Counted from the first letter of the stretch, positions 31,501 to 42,605 are shown. The stretch: 64,000 bases of DNA from JAOAPG01 sp963791575 (GCA_963791575.1 CAWBSY010000017.1:1-64000); one strand, 5' to 3'. Numbers and translations are program-made. The notes: a model not told the origin generated them from the letters alone.

Positions 31501-34500
31501 ATGAGCGGGATCTCGATTGATAAATTGGGAACGATCTTGATGTTTGCGCCATCTTCACTGAAGATTGCACGCAACGCTTCGTGGCGTCCGATGATTTCAT
31601 GAATTGCCTGTTTTAATGCAGACTCATCCAGTGAACCTCGAAGGCGGAGAGAAAAAGATTCGTTGAATGAACAAGAGGCATCCGGTCCGATTTGATCGGA
31701 AAACCAAATTTCTCTTTGTGCTTCCGTTACCGGTGCCTCATACATGATGCCAAGCGTCGCGAATACTGATTCTTTCTTTATAGGTGCGCCACGGTCTGAA
31801 ACTCCACTCAGCATGCCATCGGCTTGCATTTCGGCAATGCTCTCCTGGAATGCCGTCACAATTCGCTCGAGATCTGCGTCGGTGTGAGCAGTGGTCAGGA
31901 AACATGGGAAGCCTTCCTGGACATGGATTCCCTTCTCTCGCATGTGGTAGTAGAAAAGGCTGCCGAAGCGCTGGTCGGCGGGGAAGCTAAAGAAAAAGAT
32001 GCTGGCAAAGTTTTCGATTTTGATGGGGGCTTGCCGTTCTTGCAGGTAAGCGTTGATCCGCGCCACCATCTTGCCAGTTTTTGCATTGAGGCGTTCTTGT
32101 AGCTGCGGGCCTTCTTCTTTGAGGTGCTGCAACACAGAGTAGGTCGCGGCAAGAGCAAGCGGATGTCGAACAAAGGTGCCGGCAAAGAATGTGACGCCGA
32201 CCTCAGGAAATGATTCGTCGCCGTATTGCCACATACCGCCATCGAGCGTATCCATAAATTCGGATTTGCCCGTTAGCAATCCGATCGGCAATCCTCCGCC
32301 GATAATTTTTCCGTATGTGGCCATGTCGGCGCGAATGCCGAAAATTGCCTGCGCACCGCCGGGATGTGTACGGAAGCCGGTTACGACTTCATCAAAAATA
32401 AAAGCTGTGCCAGATTCTGCCGTGATCTTGCGGAGTTCATGCAAGAATTCGCGGGGCTGAAGATTAGGATGGCGGCTCTGTACCGGCTCCACCATCACAG
32501 CCGCAAATTCATGGGCATGGGCCCGAATGTATTCCAGCGATTCTTCTGTGCCGTAATCGAGGACAACGATGTTCTCTGCCATTTGCGGCGGAATGCCGGG
32601 TGCAATCGGCGTTGATCGCGGCTCTGATCCTGGGCGTTTAATTCCACGGATCAGAACTTCGTCGAACATTCCGTGATAGTCACCGGTGAACATCACAATC
32701 TTGTTGCGGCCGGTCGCGGTTCGAGCGACTCGCATGGCGCACAGCACCGCTTCCGAGCCGGTATTGGTGAAGGCTACGCGCTCCATACCGGTAAATTCGG
32801 AAACGAGTTCGGCGACTTTGCCCGCCAGGGGCGACATCGGCCCTATTTCGAAACCAAGTTCGAGCTGCTTCTGTACAGCATCTGTAACGAACTTCGGCTT
32901 GTGACCAAACACAGTTGGACCATAGCCGTTCAGGATGTCGATGTACTCGTTGCCATCGACGTCATAGAGCTTTGAGCCTTCGGACCGCACTGTCGTCAGC
33001 GGATAAACAATTTCTTTCCATTGCGAACGGAATCCGGACACACACGCGTGGATCCGCCATGACTTTGCGATATTTCTGAGTGAGCGCCTTGGATTGCGGC
33101 GTTTTCTTTATGTAGCGGGCAATCAGGTCGGCAATATGCCTTTCCTGTTGCAGCGTGAGCCCGCCAGCAGGTCCTTTGCTAAGCGGTTTATACGGGCCGA
33201 ACGCCTTCGGTTCTTCTTTTGCCGGAACGGCTGATGACACCGCTTCAACTTTGACTGCACTCTGCGGAGTAGCCGAGGAAATTACCGGACCCATTGCTGA
33301 GGCACTCACAGCGGATTGAATCTGCGGCGTTGCGGTACCCGATCCCTTCAGGGCTTCCAACTGTCGCGCCATCAATTCCGACATGGCGCGTAGTTGTTCT
33401 TTCATCATTGATTCGATCGCGCTTGAGGACGCGGATGTTGCGGCAATGGGAGCCGGCGCAAGTACTGGCTGCGATGCTGGTTTGGCTGCAACTTGTAACG
33501 GGGCTGACGCAGTCACGGTTTCGGCTGGCAACTTGCCATCGAGATATTCTGCCAAGGCTCCGATACTCGATTGCTGGTCGAGCAACTGACGGAAAGTGAT
33601 CTTCACCGCGAACTTGTTTTGCAGTTCCTGCGCAGCCTGGGTCAGGAACAAGGAGTCGAAACCGAGTTCCATAAAGTTTGCCGAGGGATCAATGTCGGCG
33701 ACGCTTATTCCGGATAAATCCTGAAACATCGACAACAAAGTTTGCTGAATCGACTCTCGTCTTGGAACGGCGGGACTCGTTCCGGTTTGAGATATGGCCA
33801 TGGTTTCATCCTCTCGGTTGCAGACCGCCGCAATTATTTCCGCTGGGGGCTCGGGTGGAAACTGCGGTTGATCTGTCCGGTAGATCTGTTGTGAATCGAG
33901 GGAGGGCTTGGTTATAGATGTTTTTGGTTCTACCCAGTAGCGCTTGCGTTCGAATGGGTAAGTAGGAAGTGGAACCCGCTGCAATCGTTCATGTTGGTGG
34001 AAGCCGGCCCAATCGGGTTGAATGCCCGCGATCCACAACTTCCCTAACGCGTTTAGAACGCTTTCTTCATCTGCGATGACGCGAGCTGCGTCAGGCAATG
34101 AAGGGATAACGATTTGATCTGGTCTTTTCGAAGGATGCTGCGACGCCAAAGTGGCCAGCGTATTTCCCGGACCGACTTCAAGCAAAACCGGGCTGGGCAT
34201 AGTGGAGAGAGTATGAATGCTGTCAGCAAATCTCACCGGCTCTCGTAAATGCGTTGCCCAGTAGGTGGGATTCGTAACCTGTTCCGTCGTGACCCATTGC
34301 CCGCTTACTCCGGAAACATACGGGATCGTAGTTGGCTTGAGGGTGATCTGCTTTACCACTTCGATGAAAGGTTCGATTACCGGATCCATCATCGCCGAAT
34401 GGAATGCGTGAGAAGTATGTAGGTGGCGGGCAGCGACTCCTCGTTGCTTCAAAAATTCTTCGAGTTCTGCGATATTTTTCTCGGGACCTGAAACAACGCA

Positions 34501-36586
34501 CAACGCAGGAGTGTTAATTGCAGCAATCGAGAGCTTCGCGCTTAGCATTGGGCGAACTTCGGATTCTGGCAGACGAACCGCCAACATCGAACCACCGGGC
34601 AGATTCTGCATCAGGCGTCCGCGCGTAGCGATCAGGTGCAGCGCATCTTTTAAAGAGAACACCCCCCCCAGACAGGCTGCCACGAACTCGCCAATGCTGT
34701 GGCCGATCATCGCATCGGGCCGTATGCCCCAACTCATCCACAACTTCGCCAACGCATATTCAGTAACGAAAATCGCGGGTTGCGCAAATACTGTTGAAGT
34801 CAGCAGCCGCTTCGTATCTTCTGAATCGGGAGTCTTCGAATAAAGCACTTCACGCAAGTCTCGCGGCAAATCCGCTTTCAGAATTTCCGCGCATGCGTCT
34901 ACCCACTTGCGAAATTCTTTCTCTGAGCAATAAATCTGCTCGCCCATGTTCTGATATTGTGCACCTTGCCCGGGAAACATAAAGACCACGGAAGGCTGTT
35001 CTTGCTTGGCTACTCCCGTCCGTTTGTTGTCGCCGTTCTCTAGGGCCTGGATCGCGTCGGCAACACTGCTGGCGATGACAAATCTGCGATGCTCGAAATG
35101 GCGGCGTCCCATTTGCAGGGTGTGAGCAACATCGGCCAGATTGAGGTCGCTGTGGGTACGCAGATGTCCAGCGAGATTGCTGCACGTTTTCGTAAGCGCA
35201 GCAGCGGTCTTCGCAGAGAGGACTAATAGTTGTGACTCGCGTTGAGACTGGCTGGCCTCCCTCTGCGGCGCTTCTTCGACAACTACGTGCGCGTTCGTTC
35301 CACCCACTCCGAAGGCACTTACTCCTGCGCGGCGCGGTTCCTGTTTACGCTTCCACGGTGCTAACTTACTGTTTACATAGAATGGGCTTTTATCGAGTTC
35401 TAGTTTCGCGTTTGGTTGCTCAAAATGTAAGACTGGCGGCAAGAGCTCATTTTTCAAAGACAACACTGTCTTGATCAGGCCAGTAGCTCCCGCTGCCACA
35501 TCTAAATGTCCGACGTTAGTTTTAGCTGTGCCGATTGCGCAAAACCCTTTGGCCTGAGTGCTGGCGCGGAATGCCTTAGTCGCAGCCGCAATCTCGATGG
35601 GATCGCCAAGTGGTGTTGCCGTTCCGTGGCACTCGATGTAGCTGACCGATTCTGGCGAAATCCCGGCTGCGGCTTGCGCCATGGCAATCACTTCCGATTG
35701 TCCTTCCACGCTGGGAGCGGCATATCCCACCTTAGCCGAACCGTCGTTGTTAACGGCAAAACCTTTAATTACGGCATAAACATGGTCGCCATCCGCAACC
35801 GCATCTTCCAGGCGCTTTAATAGAACTACTGCAGCGCCGCTGCCGAATACGGTTCCCTGTGCTTTGGCGTCGAATGTCCGGCAATGTCCATCTGGCGAAA
35901 CCATGCCGTCTGGCTGATAGAGATAGCCACGCTTTTGCGGAAAGCTGATGGAAACGCCGCCAGCTAGTGCCATATCCGATTGGTAACTCAGCAGGCTTTG
36001 GCATGCCTGGCAAATTGCAACTAATGAAGTTGAGCAACCGCATTGAATGGTGTAAGCCGGCCCTCGAAGATTCAGTTTGTAAGCAATCTTTGTGGAGAGA
36101 AAATCAATGTGATTTCCGACCAGAGTCTGATAGGACCCGACCTGATAAGTTCTGGCGAACTCTTCGGCAAAGATCACGGTCGCTGCACAGATTACGCAGA
36201 AAGTACGTATTCATGCTGCAGCCGGCAAATACCCCAATCGCCCCTTTGTAGGTTTGCGAATCGTATCCTGCATCTTCTAGAGCATTCCATGCGCATTCCA
36301 TGAAGACGCGCTGCTGCGGATCGGTTGCCTCGGCTTCTTTTGGGTACATTCCCCAAAAATTGGCATCGAAAAGATCTACGTCATCAAGGACGGCACGGGC
36401 TTTGACGAAGTTGGGCTGGCTCCAGAGCGCGGCATCTCCGGCTTCGAGATCCTCTTCTTTCAACTGCGAGATCGACTCCACTCCATTTGCGAGATTGTTC
36501 CAGAATTCATGAACATCTTTCGCGCCCGGAAAGCGTCCAGCCATTCCGACAATGGCGATTCCGTTTAGATTTTCCGAATTGCTCAT
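28544..36586 (-). CDS. hybrid PKS-NRPS, KS-AT-ACP-aminotransferase-C-A-PCP, four frameshifts
   Basis: A protein of about 2680 residues once four indels are read through (near 36170, 33042, 31013 and 29274). Start is MSNSENLNGIAIVGMAGRFPG, overlapping the upstream stop (ATGA). The ketosynthase has GCSTSLVA (active Cys), HGTATPLGDPIE and NVGHLDVAAG. The acyltransferase has FPGQGAQYQNMG, GHSIGEF and HAFHS, which suggests malonyl-CoA. The ACP has MELGFDSLFL. An Ala/Pro-rich linker leads to a class III aminotransferase with TNTGSEAV and the PLP lysine in YGKIIGGGLPIG. Then come C (HHIVCDGW), A (LFTSGSTGKPKG, code about D-V-G-T-W-T-M-I-W, substrate unassigned) and PCP (FELGADSLHVF). No KR is present, so the aminotransferase should act on a beta-keto thioester, as in iturin or McyE systems. 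Confidence 0.86.
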
Positions 36587-38536
36587 GAAGTCTGGACCAC
36601 TCTGGACGGCTTCTGCTGTGCCCATGCCCGTTGCTGTTTGCGAGCCCGATCTTGAGCATCGCGAATCCCCGTGCTGGCTTTCTTACCACTAATAAATTGC
36701 GCCAGGCTTTTAATGGTGGAGTGCTCGAACAAATCGGTGATGAGCAGATCGGAGCTAATCAGCTTTTGCAGCTCGGCATGTGCCTCAAGCAATTGCAGTG
36801 AGTCGCCGCCTGCATCAAAAAAATTATCGTTAAGCCCGATTTGCTTTATTCCCAAAACTCTCTGCCAAACACTCGCAATAGTTTGTTCGGTATCGGTATG
36901 CTTTGTGGAAGGCACATTGCTTTTTTCGGCTTGATTGTTTTCGGGAGCTGGTAATGCGCTCCGGTCAACTTTGCCGTTGGGCGAGAGCGGTAGGGCATTC
37001 AGCATCACAAAAGCAGATGGCAGCATGTAAGGCGGAAGCTTCCGCTGCAAAAATGTTCGCAGTTCTGCAATCGGGGCACCCCCTCCGCTGCGAAACAATG
37101 TAGGCAACCAACTTCTTTTCGCCGGGAGTATCTTGCCTGGCAAGAACTGCCACGGACTGTACATCTGGATATTGCATGAGCGCAGTTTCGATTTCACCGA
37201 GCTCGATGACGATAGCCGCTGATCTTAACTTATTGTCGGCCCGGCCAATGAATTCAATGATGCCATCGGGACGATAGCGTGCAAGATCCCCGGTTTTGTA
37301 AACACGCGCCTTCGAATCCTCCGAGAAGGGATGCTGACAAACTTCTCTGCCGTTAATTGCGGCTGATTCAAATACCCACGCGCCAACCCATCTCCCCCGA
37401 TGCACAATTCTCCTTCTTCACCAATGGCAACCGGTTCGTTATTGGCGTTGAGTATGTAAATCTGTGTGTTCGCTATCGGCCTGCCGATTGGGATTGAGCT
37501 TCTCTGCGCGTCTTCGGCTGTAATCGTGTGACAGCAGGTGAAGGTAGTGTTCTCTGTCGGGCCGTAACCATTAATTATTCTGCAACCGGATAAGTCTTCG
37601 ATCGCTTTTCGCACGTGAACTGGGGAAAGCGCATCCCCACCTATAACTAATTGTTGTAATGGCCGCAGATCTTGCAGGCGCTGCTCTACCATTACGTTGA
37701 ATAGTCCAGCAGTCAACCAAGCTGTGGTCACGCCAAAGCGCCGAATCGCCGCTCCGATTTCGTCGAGCGATGCGATATCTGGAGGCATGATGGCAAGAGT
37801 GCCGCCATTAAGCAGCGGCGCCCATATTTCCAGAGTCGAAGCGTCAAATGAGATTGGTGAGAATTGTAGAAAAACTTCTCGTTCATTGAGATCGATATAA
37901 TTTGTATTTTTCACGAGCCTGAACTACAGCCCGGTGATTCACAATTACGCCTTTTGGCTGCCCAGTCGAACCGGATGTGTACATTACATAGGCGAGATTT
38001 TCTGCGCTGCTGAAACTTTCCAAATTTTGTTTGCTCTGGCGATCAATCTCGGCGTTTTCTTCATCGAGTATCAGCACTTTTGCATTTGACCAGCTTTGAT
38101 TGGCAGTCCAATTGAGAACTGATTTCTGCGCCAGCATGACCGGCGCTTTGGTATCGGCGGCCATGAAGGCCAGTCTTTCCGCTGGATAGCTCGCATCCAG
38201 GGGAACGTACGCTCCTCCTGCTTTGAGAATTGCCAACATACCTACAAACATGTCCAGTGAGCGTTCCAGCAGCATACTGACCATGACTTCGGGACCAACA
38301 CCCAATTTGCGGAGCCGGTGAGCTACCTGATTGGCTTTTTCATTGAGCTGACGATAAGTCATCTGCTCGTCGCGGAATTTCAAGGCAATTGCGTCGGGAC
38401 GCCGTTTTGCTTGTTCCTCGAAAAGCTGATGAATGGATGAGTTGCGGGGATAATCGCTACAACTATTGTTCAAGGTAAGTAGCAACCGGTCTCGCTCAGT
38501 TTCGTTCAGAGTTTGCGTATTGGAGAAAATGGAAAC
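36583..38536 (-). CDS. NRPS loading protein, A-PCP, five indels
   Basis: Start at MVSIFSNTQTLNETERD (38536). The first 40 residues look like the end of a condensation domain plus linker, then a full A domain and a carrier. A-domain motifs are YTSGSTGQPKG, FDASTLEIWAPL, NGYGPTENT, VYKTGDLARYRPDG and NGKVDRS; the PCP has FFDAGGDSLQLLEAH. The specificity residues read D-A-L-W-V-G-G-T-F, close to the valine code DAFWIGGTF of gramicidin S synthetase. Frames change near 37918 (extra G), 37335 and 37079 (missing bases). At 37204-37235 two opposite indels cancel: the encoded KLRSAAIVIELGE becomes KVKISGYRIELGE, a normal A8 motif. It should load the starter amino acid for the downstream ketosynthase. 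Confidence 0.82.
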
Positions 38537-38561
38537 CATTACGGAGGTGGGCTTGGCAGCC

Positions 38562-40145
38562 TTAACCGAGCAGAATTTCTTTCTCACCGAATAACCGCTC
38601 GGCTACGATGCCTTTTTGGCGGCAGGTCTCAATCAGCTTGTTAGATTGAATAATCGGATTGGACTGCTCGCTATACTTGACACTCATTACGTAGTTGAGC
38701 CACGGCTCCTGTCCCATGGCATAAATGTAGACTTCCTTGCAGCCAAACTGATCGACAATGCCCTGGGCTCGTTCGCAGTTCGAGCCTGCGAGCCGGCGAG
38801 ATTGGTCTTTGCTTCGTTCCATCTTCTCGGTTTGCAATGGACCGTAAAGCCATGACATGGGAGCTCCATCGCACTCCATGCCGACGAACAGAACATCGAC
38901 ATCCCCGGTCAATGCATGAACATGTTCGTACATTTTAGGGCTGATGTTGCAGGAGTCCGCCGCGAACAGGAGCGAATGTCCATCGACGCGAGCGAGATAC
39001 GCCATCTTGGTACGAATGTCCAGGTCACCATGCTCACCCAGGAATGGAAGGCCAGTAAGTTCAAGTGGACCGAACTGCAACTGCTCCATTTCGTCGATCT
39101 CGATCACGTTCTTGAAACCGCAATTCTTGAGGATCAATTTCATCGACGGATCTTGCAGCGAACCGCCGGCATTCCGGGGCACCACAATAGTCCGAATTCT
39201 CGATCTCAGTTGCAGCAGGGTTTCAAACAGCAGATGATCTTGATGATTGTGGGTTATAAGAACACAGTCGATGACCGGCGGAAGGTCCTCGTAGGTATAA
39301 CGCGAAACGTTATTTTCGTAGGTATAACTCAAAACCGGATCCATCAGGATGCTCGATCCGCCTGCTTCCAGCAGAATGCAAGCATGGCCAAAGTAACGCC
39401 AGCGAGCGCCTTTCCCGTCATAGCTTTGATAGGGCTGCGGCAGATCGTTGGTGAATAACGACCGCAGCGTGCCTTCATCTTCGTTAGATACTTGCAGCAA
39501 GTCTTTAATCTGCACGAATGTAGCTGGCTTTTCTTTCAGCTGAAACAGGCGATCAACCTGCTCACTGGCGAAAGTAGTTTGCCAATGGATATTGCCCTGC
39601 CCCTTAAACCGGGGCGTGCTCAAGACAAAAGGCCGTTCGTCCTCACTGATCAATGACAACATCAGCGATTGCATCGATGAATTGTAGTAGGGGCTTTTGT
39701 ATAGTAACGGCTCGATCAGACGAAAAGATGGATGATTGTGCAGGTCATAGACCAACTCCACATAGCCTTGCAGTGCTTCCGGAACTTGCTCATAAAGAGA
39801 CTCGAGGGAATAACCGGTAGCTTGGATACGCAGCAGTTCGTCGAGCTCGCAAATGGCACGCGAAAGTTCAATTAATTTGGTTTGCCTCGTTTCAACAGCT
39901 AGTTGCTTGACATCTTCGATCCGCTCGTCCGGCAGATCCATGAAGGGACCGCCCAGCATCTTCGGATTTCTCACCGCTGCAGCATGAGAAGACGGGGATT
40001 TCAAAAAAGAATCAATGATCCGTAGATGGCGTTCTGTAACATTGCGCGCTGCCGTCGCTGGCGCAATCAAATGCGACCAGGCATACCAATGGTGGACAAG
40101 AGGCTCTACAACCACATTGGGACGAAGGTAAAGTTGCTCAGACAT
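38562..40145 (-). CDS. MBL-fold metallohydrolase with long N-terminal domain
   Basis: A 527-residue protein. Residues about 245-480 are a metallo-beta-lactamase fold: RYFGHACILLEAGG, SILMDPVL, then the metal motif THNHQDH at 298-304 and DSCNISPKMYEHVH. The first 240 residues are mostly helical with LVHHWYAWSHLIAPATAARN and no family I recognise. UlaG/RomA-like hydrolases have the core but not this extension. It directly precedes the loading NRPS gene, with a 25-base gap, so it probably belongs to the peptide-polyketide cassette. It might hydrolyse a thioester, lactone or amide; no substrate can be stated. Confidence 0.75.
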   Translation of the reverse strand: MSEQLYLRPNVVVEPLVHHWYAWSHLIAPATAARNVTERHLRIIDSFLKSPSSHAAAVRNPKMLGGPFMDLPDERIEDVKQLAVETRQTKLIELSRAICELDELLRIQATGYSLESLYEQVPEALQGYVELVYDLHNHPSFRLIEPLLYKSPYYNSSMQSLMLSLISEDERPFVLSTPRFKGQGNIHWQTTFASEQVDRLFQLKEKPATFVQIKDLLQVSNEDEGTLRSLFTNDLPQPYQSYDGKGARWRYFGHACILLEAGGSSILMDPVLSYTYENNVSRYTYEDLPPVIDCVLITHNHQDHLLFETLLQLRSRIRTIVVPRNAGGSLQDPSMKLILKNCGFKNVIEIDEMEQLQFGPLELTGLPFLGEHGDLDIRTKMAYLARVDGHSLLFAADSCNISPKMYEHVHALTGDVDVLFVGMECDGAPMSWLYGPLQTEKMERSKDQSRRLAGSNCERAQGIVDQFGCKEVYIYAMGQEPWLNYVMSVKYSEQSNPIIQSNKLIETCRQKGIVAERLFGEKEILLG

Positions 40146-40183
40146 TGGGAGTCAGATGGGCAGAAATAGCCAACTGAAGCGGC

Positions 40184-41185
40184 CTAGACGTAAACCAGCT
40201 CGCCCCTTTGATTTAGCGATTTGCTGGCTGCCTCCAGCAACTTGACTACTCTCATCCCCGCTTGGCCGTCATTGTGAGGAGTCTTCCCTTCCGCGATGCA
40301 TTCCACAAAGTAGGAAAGTTCGAGCTTCAAGGCTTCCACCTGCTCGACTTGCGGGGACCACATGTCTCCCGATCGGTAGTTGACCAGCAAGTTATAAAGT
40401 CCCTGACGGCTGGTGATGTGGACGCCTTTGTCATAAATTTTGATCTTCTCGTCGGCTTCGAGATCGTTCCATACCAGCATCTTCTTTTCGCCGCCAATCA
40501 GCGTGGTGCGGACTTTTACTGGCGAAAGCCAGTTCACATTGATATGAGCAATGATTTTGTTGGGGAAATAGACGGTAATGAACGCGATATCTTCATGCCC
40601 ATTCAAGTGAGTCTGCCCGGTGGCGCTGACCGCTTCCGGACTCTCTTTGATCAGGTGATCGATGATCGAAAGATCGTGGGGAGCGAGATCCCAGATCACA
40701 TTCACGTCGTGCTGAAACAATCCTAGATTCACGCGGGTTGAATCGTAGTAATAAAGTTTGCCGAGCGCGCCTTCATCGAGCAATTGACTGATCTTTCTCA
40801 CCGCGCCGGTAAACAGAAATGTGTGATCCACCATGATCTTTAGATTTTTCTGTTCGGCCAGATTGATGAGTTCTTCCGCCTGCGCCACGCAACTGGTGAA
40901 TGGCTTCTCGACAAAGACATGTTTGCCATGTTCGAGCGCGGCCTTCGCCAATTCATAGTGCGTCCACACCGGCGTGATCACCGCGATGGCGTCTATATCC
41001 GGCGAGGTCATTAGGTCCGCCGAATCCGCCGTAACCGTTACGTTGGGATGAGCTTTTTGAATCCGCTTGCGCGACTGTGGACTCTTGTCGCACACAGCGA
41101 CGACTTGCGACCCATCGATCTGGTCAAGATTTCTGACCACGTTCGGTCCCCAATATCCGTATCCCACTACGCCAAACTTGACCAT
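40184..41185 (-). CDS. Gfo/Idh/MocA oxidoreductase (nucleotide-sugar 3-dehydrogenase-like)
   Basis: A 333-residue NAD(P)-dependent dehydrogenase. The Rossmann motif is VGYGYWGPNVVRNL, followed by VITPVWTHYELAKAAL, HVFVEKPF (the conserved EKP) and DLAPHDLSIIDHL with the active-site His. The GYGYWGPNxxRN start is shared by UDP-GlcNAc 3-dehydrogenase-type enzymes in polysaccharide loci. With the DegT aminotransferase and acetyltransferase at 19.8-21.6 kb it would complete a 3-ketone, amine, acetamide series. The NRPS-PKS cassette lies between these two parts of the pathway. Substrate is inferred. Confidence 0.8.
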   Translation of the reverse strand: MVKFGVVGYGYWGPNVVRNLDQIDGSQVVAVCDKSPQSRKRIQKAHPNVTVTADSADLMTSPDIDAIAVITPVWTHYELAKAALEHGKHVFVEKPFTSCVAQAEELINLAEQKNLKIMVDHTFLFTGAVRKISQLLDEGALGKLYYYDSTRVNLGLFQHDVNVIWDLAPHDLSIIDHLIKESPEAVSATGQTHLNGHEDIAFITVYFPNKIIAHINVNWLSPVKVRTTLIGGEKKMLVWNDLEADEKIKIYDKGVHITSRQGLYNLLVNYRSGDMWSPQVEQVEALKLELSYFVECIAEGKTPHNDGQAGMRVVKLLEAASKSLNQRGELVYV

Positions 41186-41314
41186 AGTTTCACCGCCAGC
41201 ATTTTGAATTATTGAGAATTTGTGGATGGAAGCTGCGGCCGACAGACTTGGGGGAAGAGACTGTCTTCGACTACAAAAACTTTTAGGGAGGGCTGATCTT
41301 ACTCAGACACGTTT

Positions 41315-42547
41315 CTAATGCGCGCCTTCTCCGAAAACGACAGCGCCCGGGGTTCGTAGGAGGATCAGCAGATCCATCCACGGCGACCATGATTTTGCAT
41401 AGCGCAAATCCAAACGCACCATTTCGTCAAAGGTAACTTTGCTGCGGCCGGTCACCTGCCAAAGTCCGGTGATTCCCGGTTTCGCTTCGAGGACGCGATT
41501 GCGATGCCAAATGTCATAGGCTTCGACTTCATAAGCTATAGCGGGTCGTGGACCAACCAGAGACATCTCGCCTCTCAACACGTTGATGAATTGCGGAAGC
41601 TCATCGAGACTTGTCCGGCGCAGGAACGCACCAACTTTGGTGATGCGCGGATCATTGGTTATTTTGAAAACTGCTTCGCCATTGTCTGAAGCTTTAGCTT
41701 CAGCTTGCCCCGCAATTAATTGGCGGACATATTCCTTGTGGAGGCTGGCATCGTTATTGACGTGCATCGAACGGAATTTCAGAAACACGAACGATTTACC
41801 ATACTGGCCAACTCGTTTCTGTTCGAAGAAAACTGGCCCCTTCGATGTCAACTTAATCGCCGCCGCGATGAGCAAGAACATTGGGGCAAACAGGACTATC
41901 GCCAGCAGACTGCCTGCAACATCCATAAAGCGCTTCAAGACGCAGTATAGTTTTTTCGAATTGTCGCGGCGCGACAGATCGGGATACAGCATGGGATTGC
42001 TGGGGCGTTCCGGGATGTCGTGATCCCAGTCTTCAGGAAATAGATGGAAGGAAATGCTGATCCTGTTGAATTGATCGAGACTTAGGTTACTGCGAAGCGT
42101 CTCGCTGACCCGCGTCATCATGGTACTCAGGATCGAGCCCTTGCTATCAATGCTGATTTCCGTGAACATCACGCCCACGACCGAACGGTTCGTATACCAG
42201 CCAGTAACATCGGTCTCGCGTGTCGAGAGCGAAAGCGCCGCCATCACCTTCCCGAGAATCTTGCCGTCTTTGTCAGATGGCAAACAGTGTCCCAGATCGA
42301 GCAGCATGAGAAGAAACGGCTTGCGCGAACGCTCCGTCCTCTTTCTCTCGAGCGAAATGGTTCGATGAAAAGACTCTTCGTCCAGAACACTACGGTCCAG
42401 CTCAGTGTTGGGCCGAACCGTGAGCAAACCGGCATCTAGTTTTGAACTTCTCACATTCACGACACCCTCTCTTGATTCAGCTCCGTTCTTGGTAGGAGCA
42501 GGGACACATGGATCGCTGTTAGAGAGATCACTAACAAGTTGAGTCAT
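41315..42547 (-). CDS. initiating undecaprenyl-phosphate sugar transferase with N-terminal extra domain
   Basis: A 410-residue bacterial sugar transferase. The catalytic half starts near residue 203 with one membrane segment (AGSLLAIVLFAPMFLLIAAA), then KRVGQYGKSFVFLKFRSMH, FLRRTSLDELPQFINVLRGE, SLVGPRPAI and PGITGLWQVTGRS. It transfers a sugar-1-phosphate to undecaprenyl phosphate, the first step of repeat-unit assembly. Residues about 50-175 replace the usual multi-helix N-terminal domain by a soluble region (FLLMLLDLGHCLPSD, VVGVMFTEIS, ISISFHLFPED) that recalls a degenerate GGDEF-type fold. It lies 129 bases upstream of the sugar dehydrogenase gene. Confidence 0.87.
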   Translation of the reverse strand: MTQLVSDLSNSDPCVPAPTKNGAESREGVVNVRSSKLDAGLLTVRPNTELDRSVLDEESFHRTISLERKRTERSRKPFLLMLLDLGHCLPSDKDGKILGKVMAALSLSTRETDVTGWYTNRSVVGVMFTEISIDSKGSILSTMMTRVSETLRSNLSLDQFNRISISFHLFPEDWDHDIPERPSNPMLYPDLSRRDNSKKLYCVLKRFMDVAGSLLAIVLFAPMFLLIAAAIKLTSKGPVFFEQKRVGQYGKSFVFLKFRSMHVNNDASLHKEYVRQLIAGQAEAKASDNGEAVFKITNDPRITKVGAFLRRTSLDELPQFINVLRGEMSLVGPRPAIAYEVEAYDIWHRNRVLEAKPGITGLWQVTGRSKVTFDEMVRLDLRYAKSWSPWMDLLILLRTPGAVVFGEGAH

Positions 42548-42605
42548 AGGTTTGAAACTGTCTGGGGAGGGACGGTCTGGAACGAAATACGAACGAACGG
42601 ACTGG

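Noticed and set aside
28544..38536. Reading the frame-shifted NRPS-PKS parts as separate small proteins or pseudogenes
   Set aside because: Every break is a single-base indel with intact motifs on both sides, and a compensating pair exists, so error in the sequence is the simpler reading.
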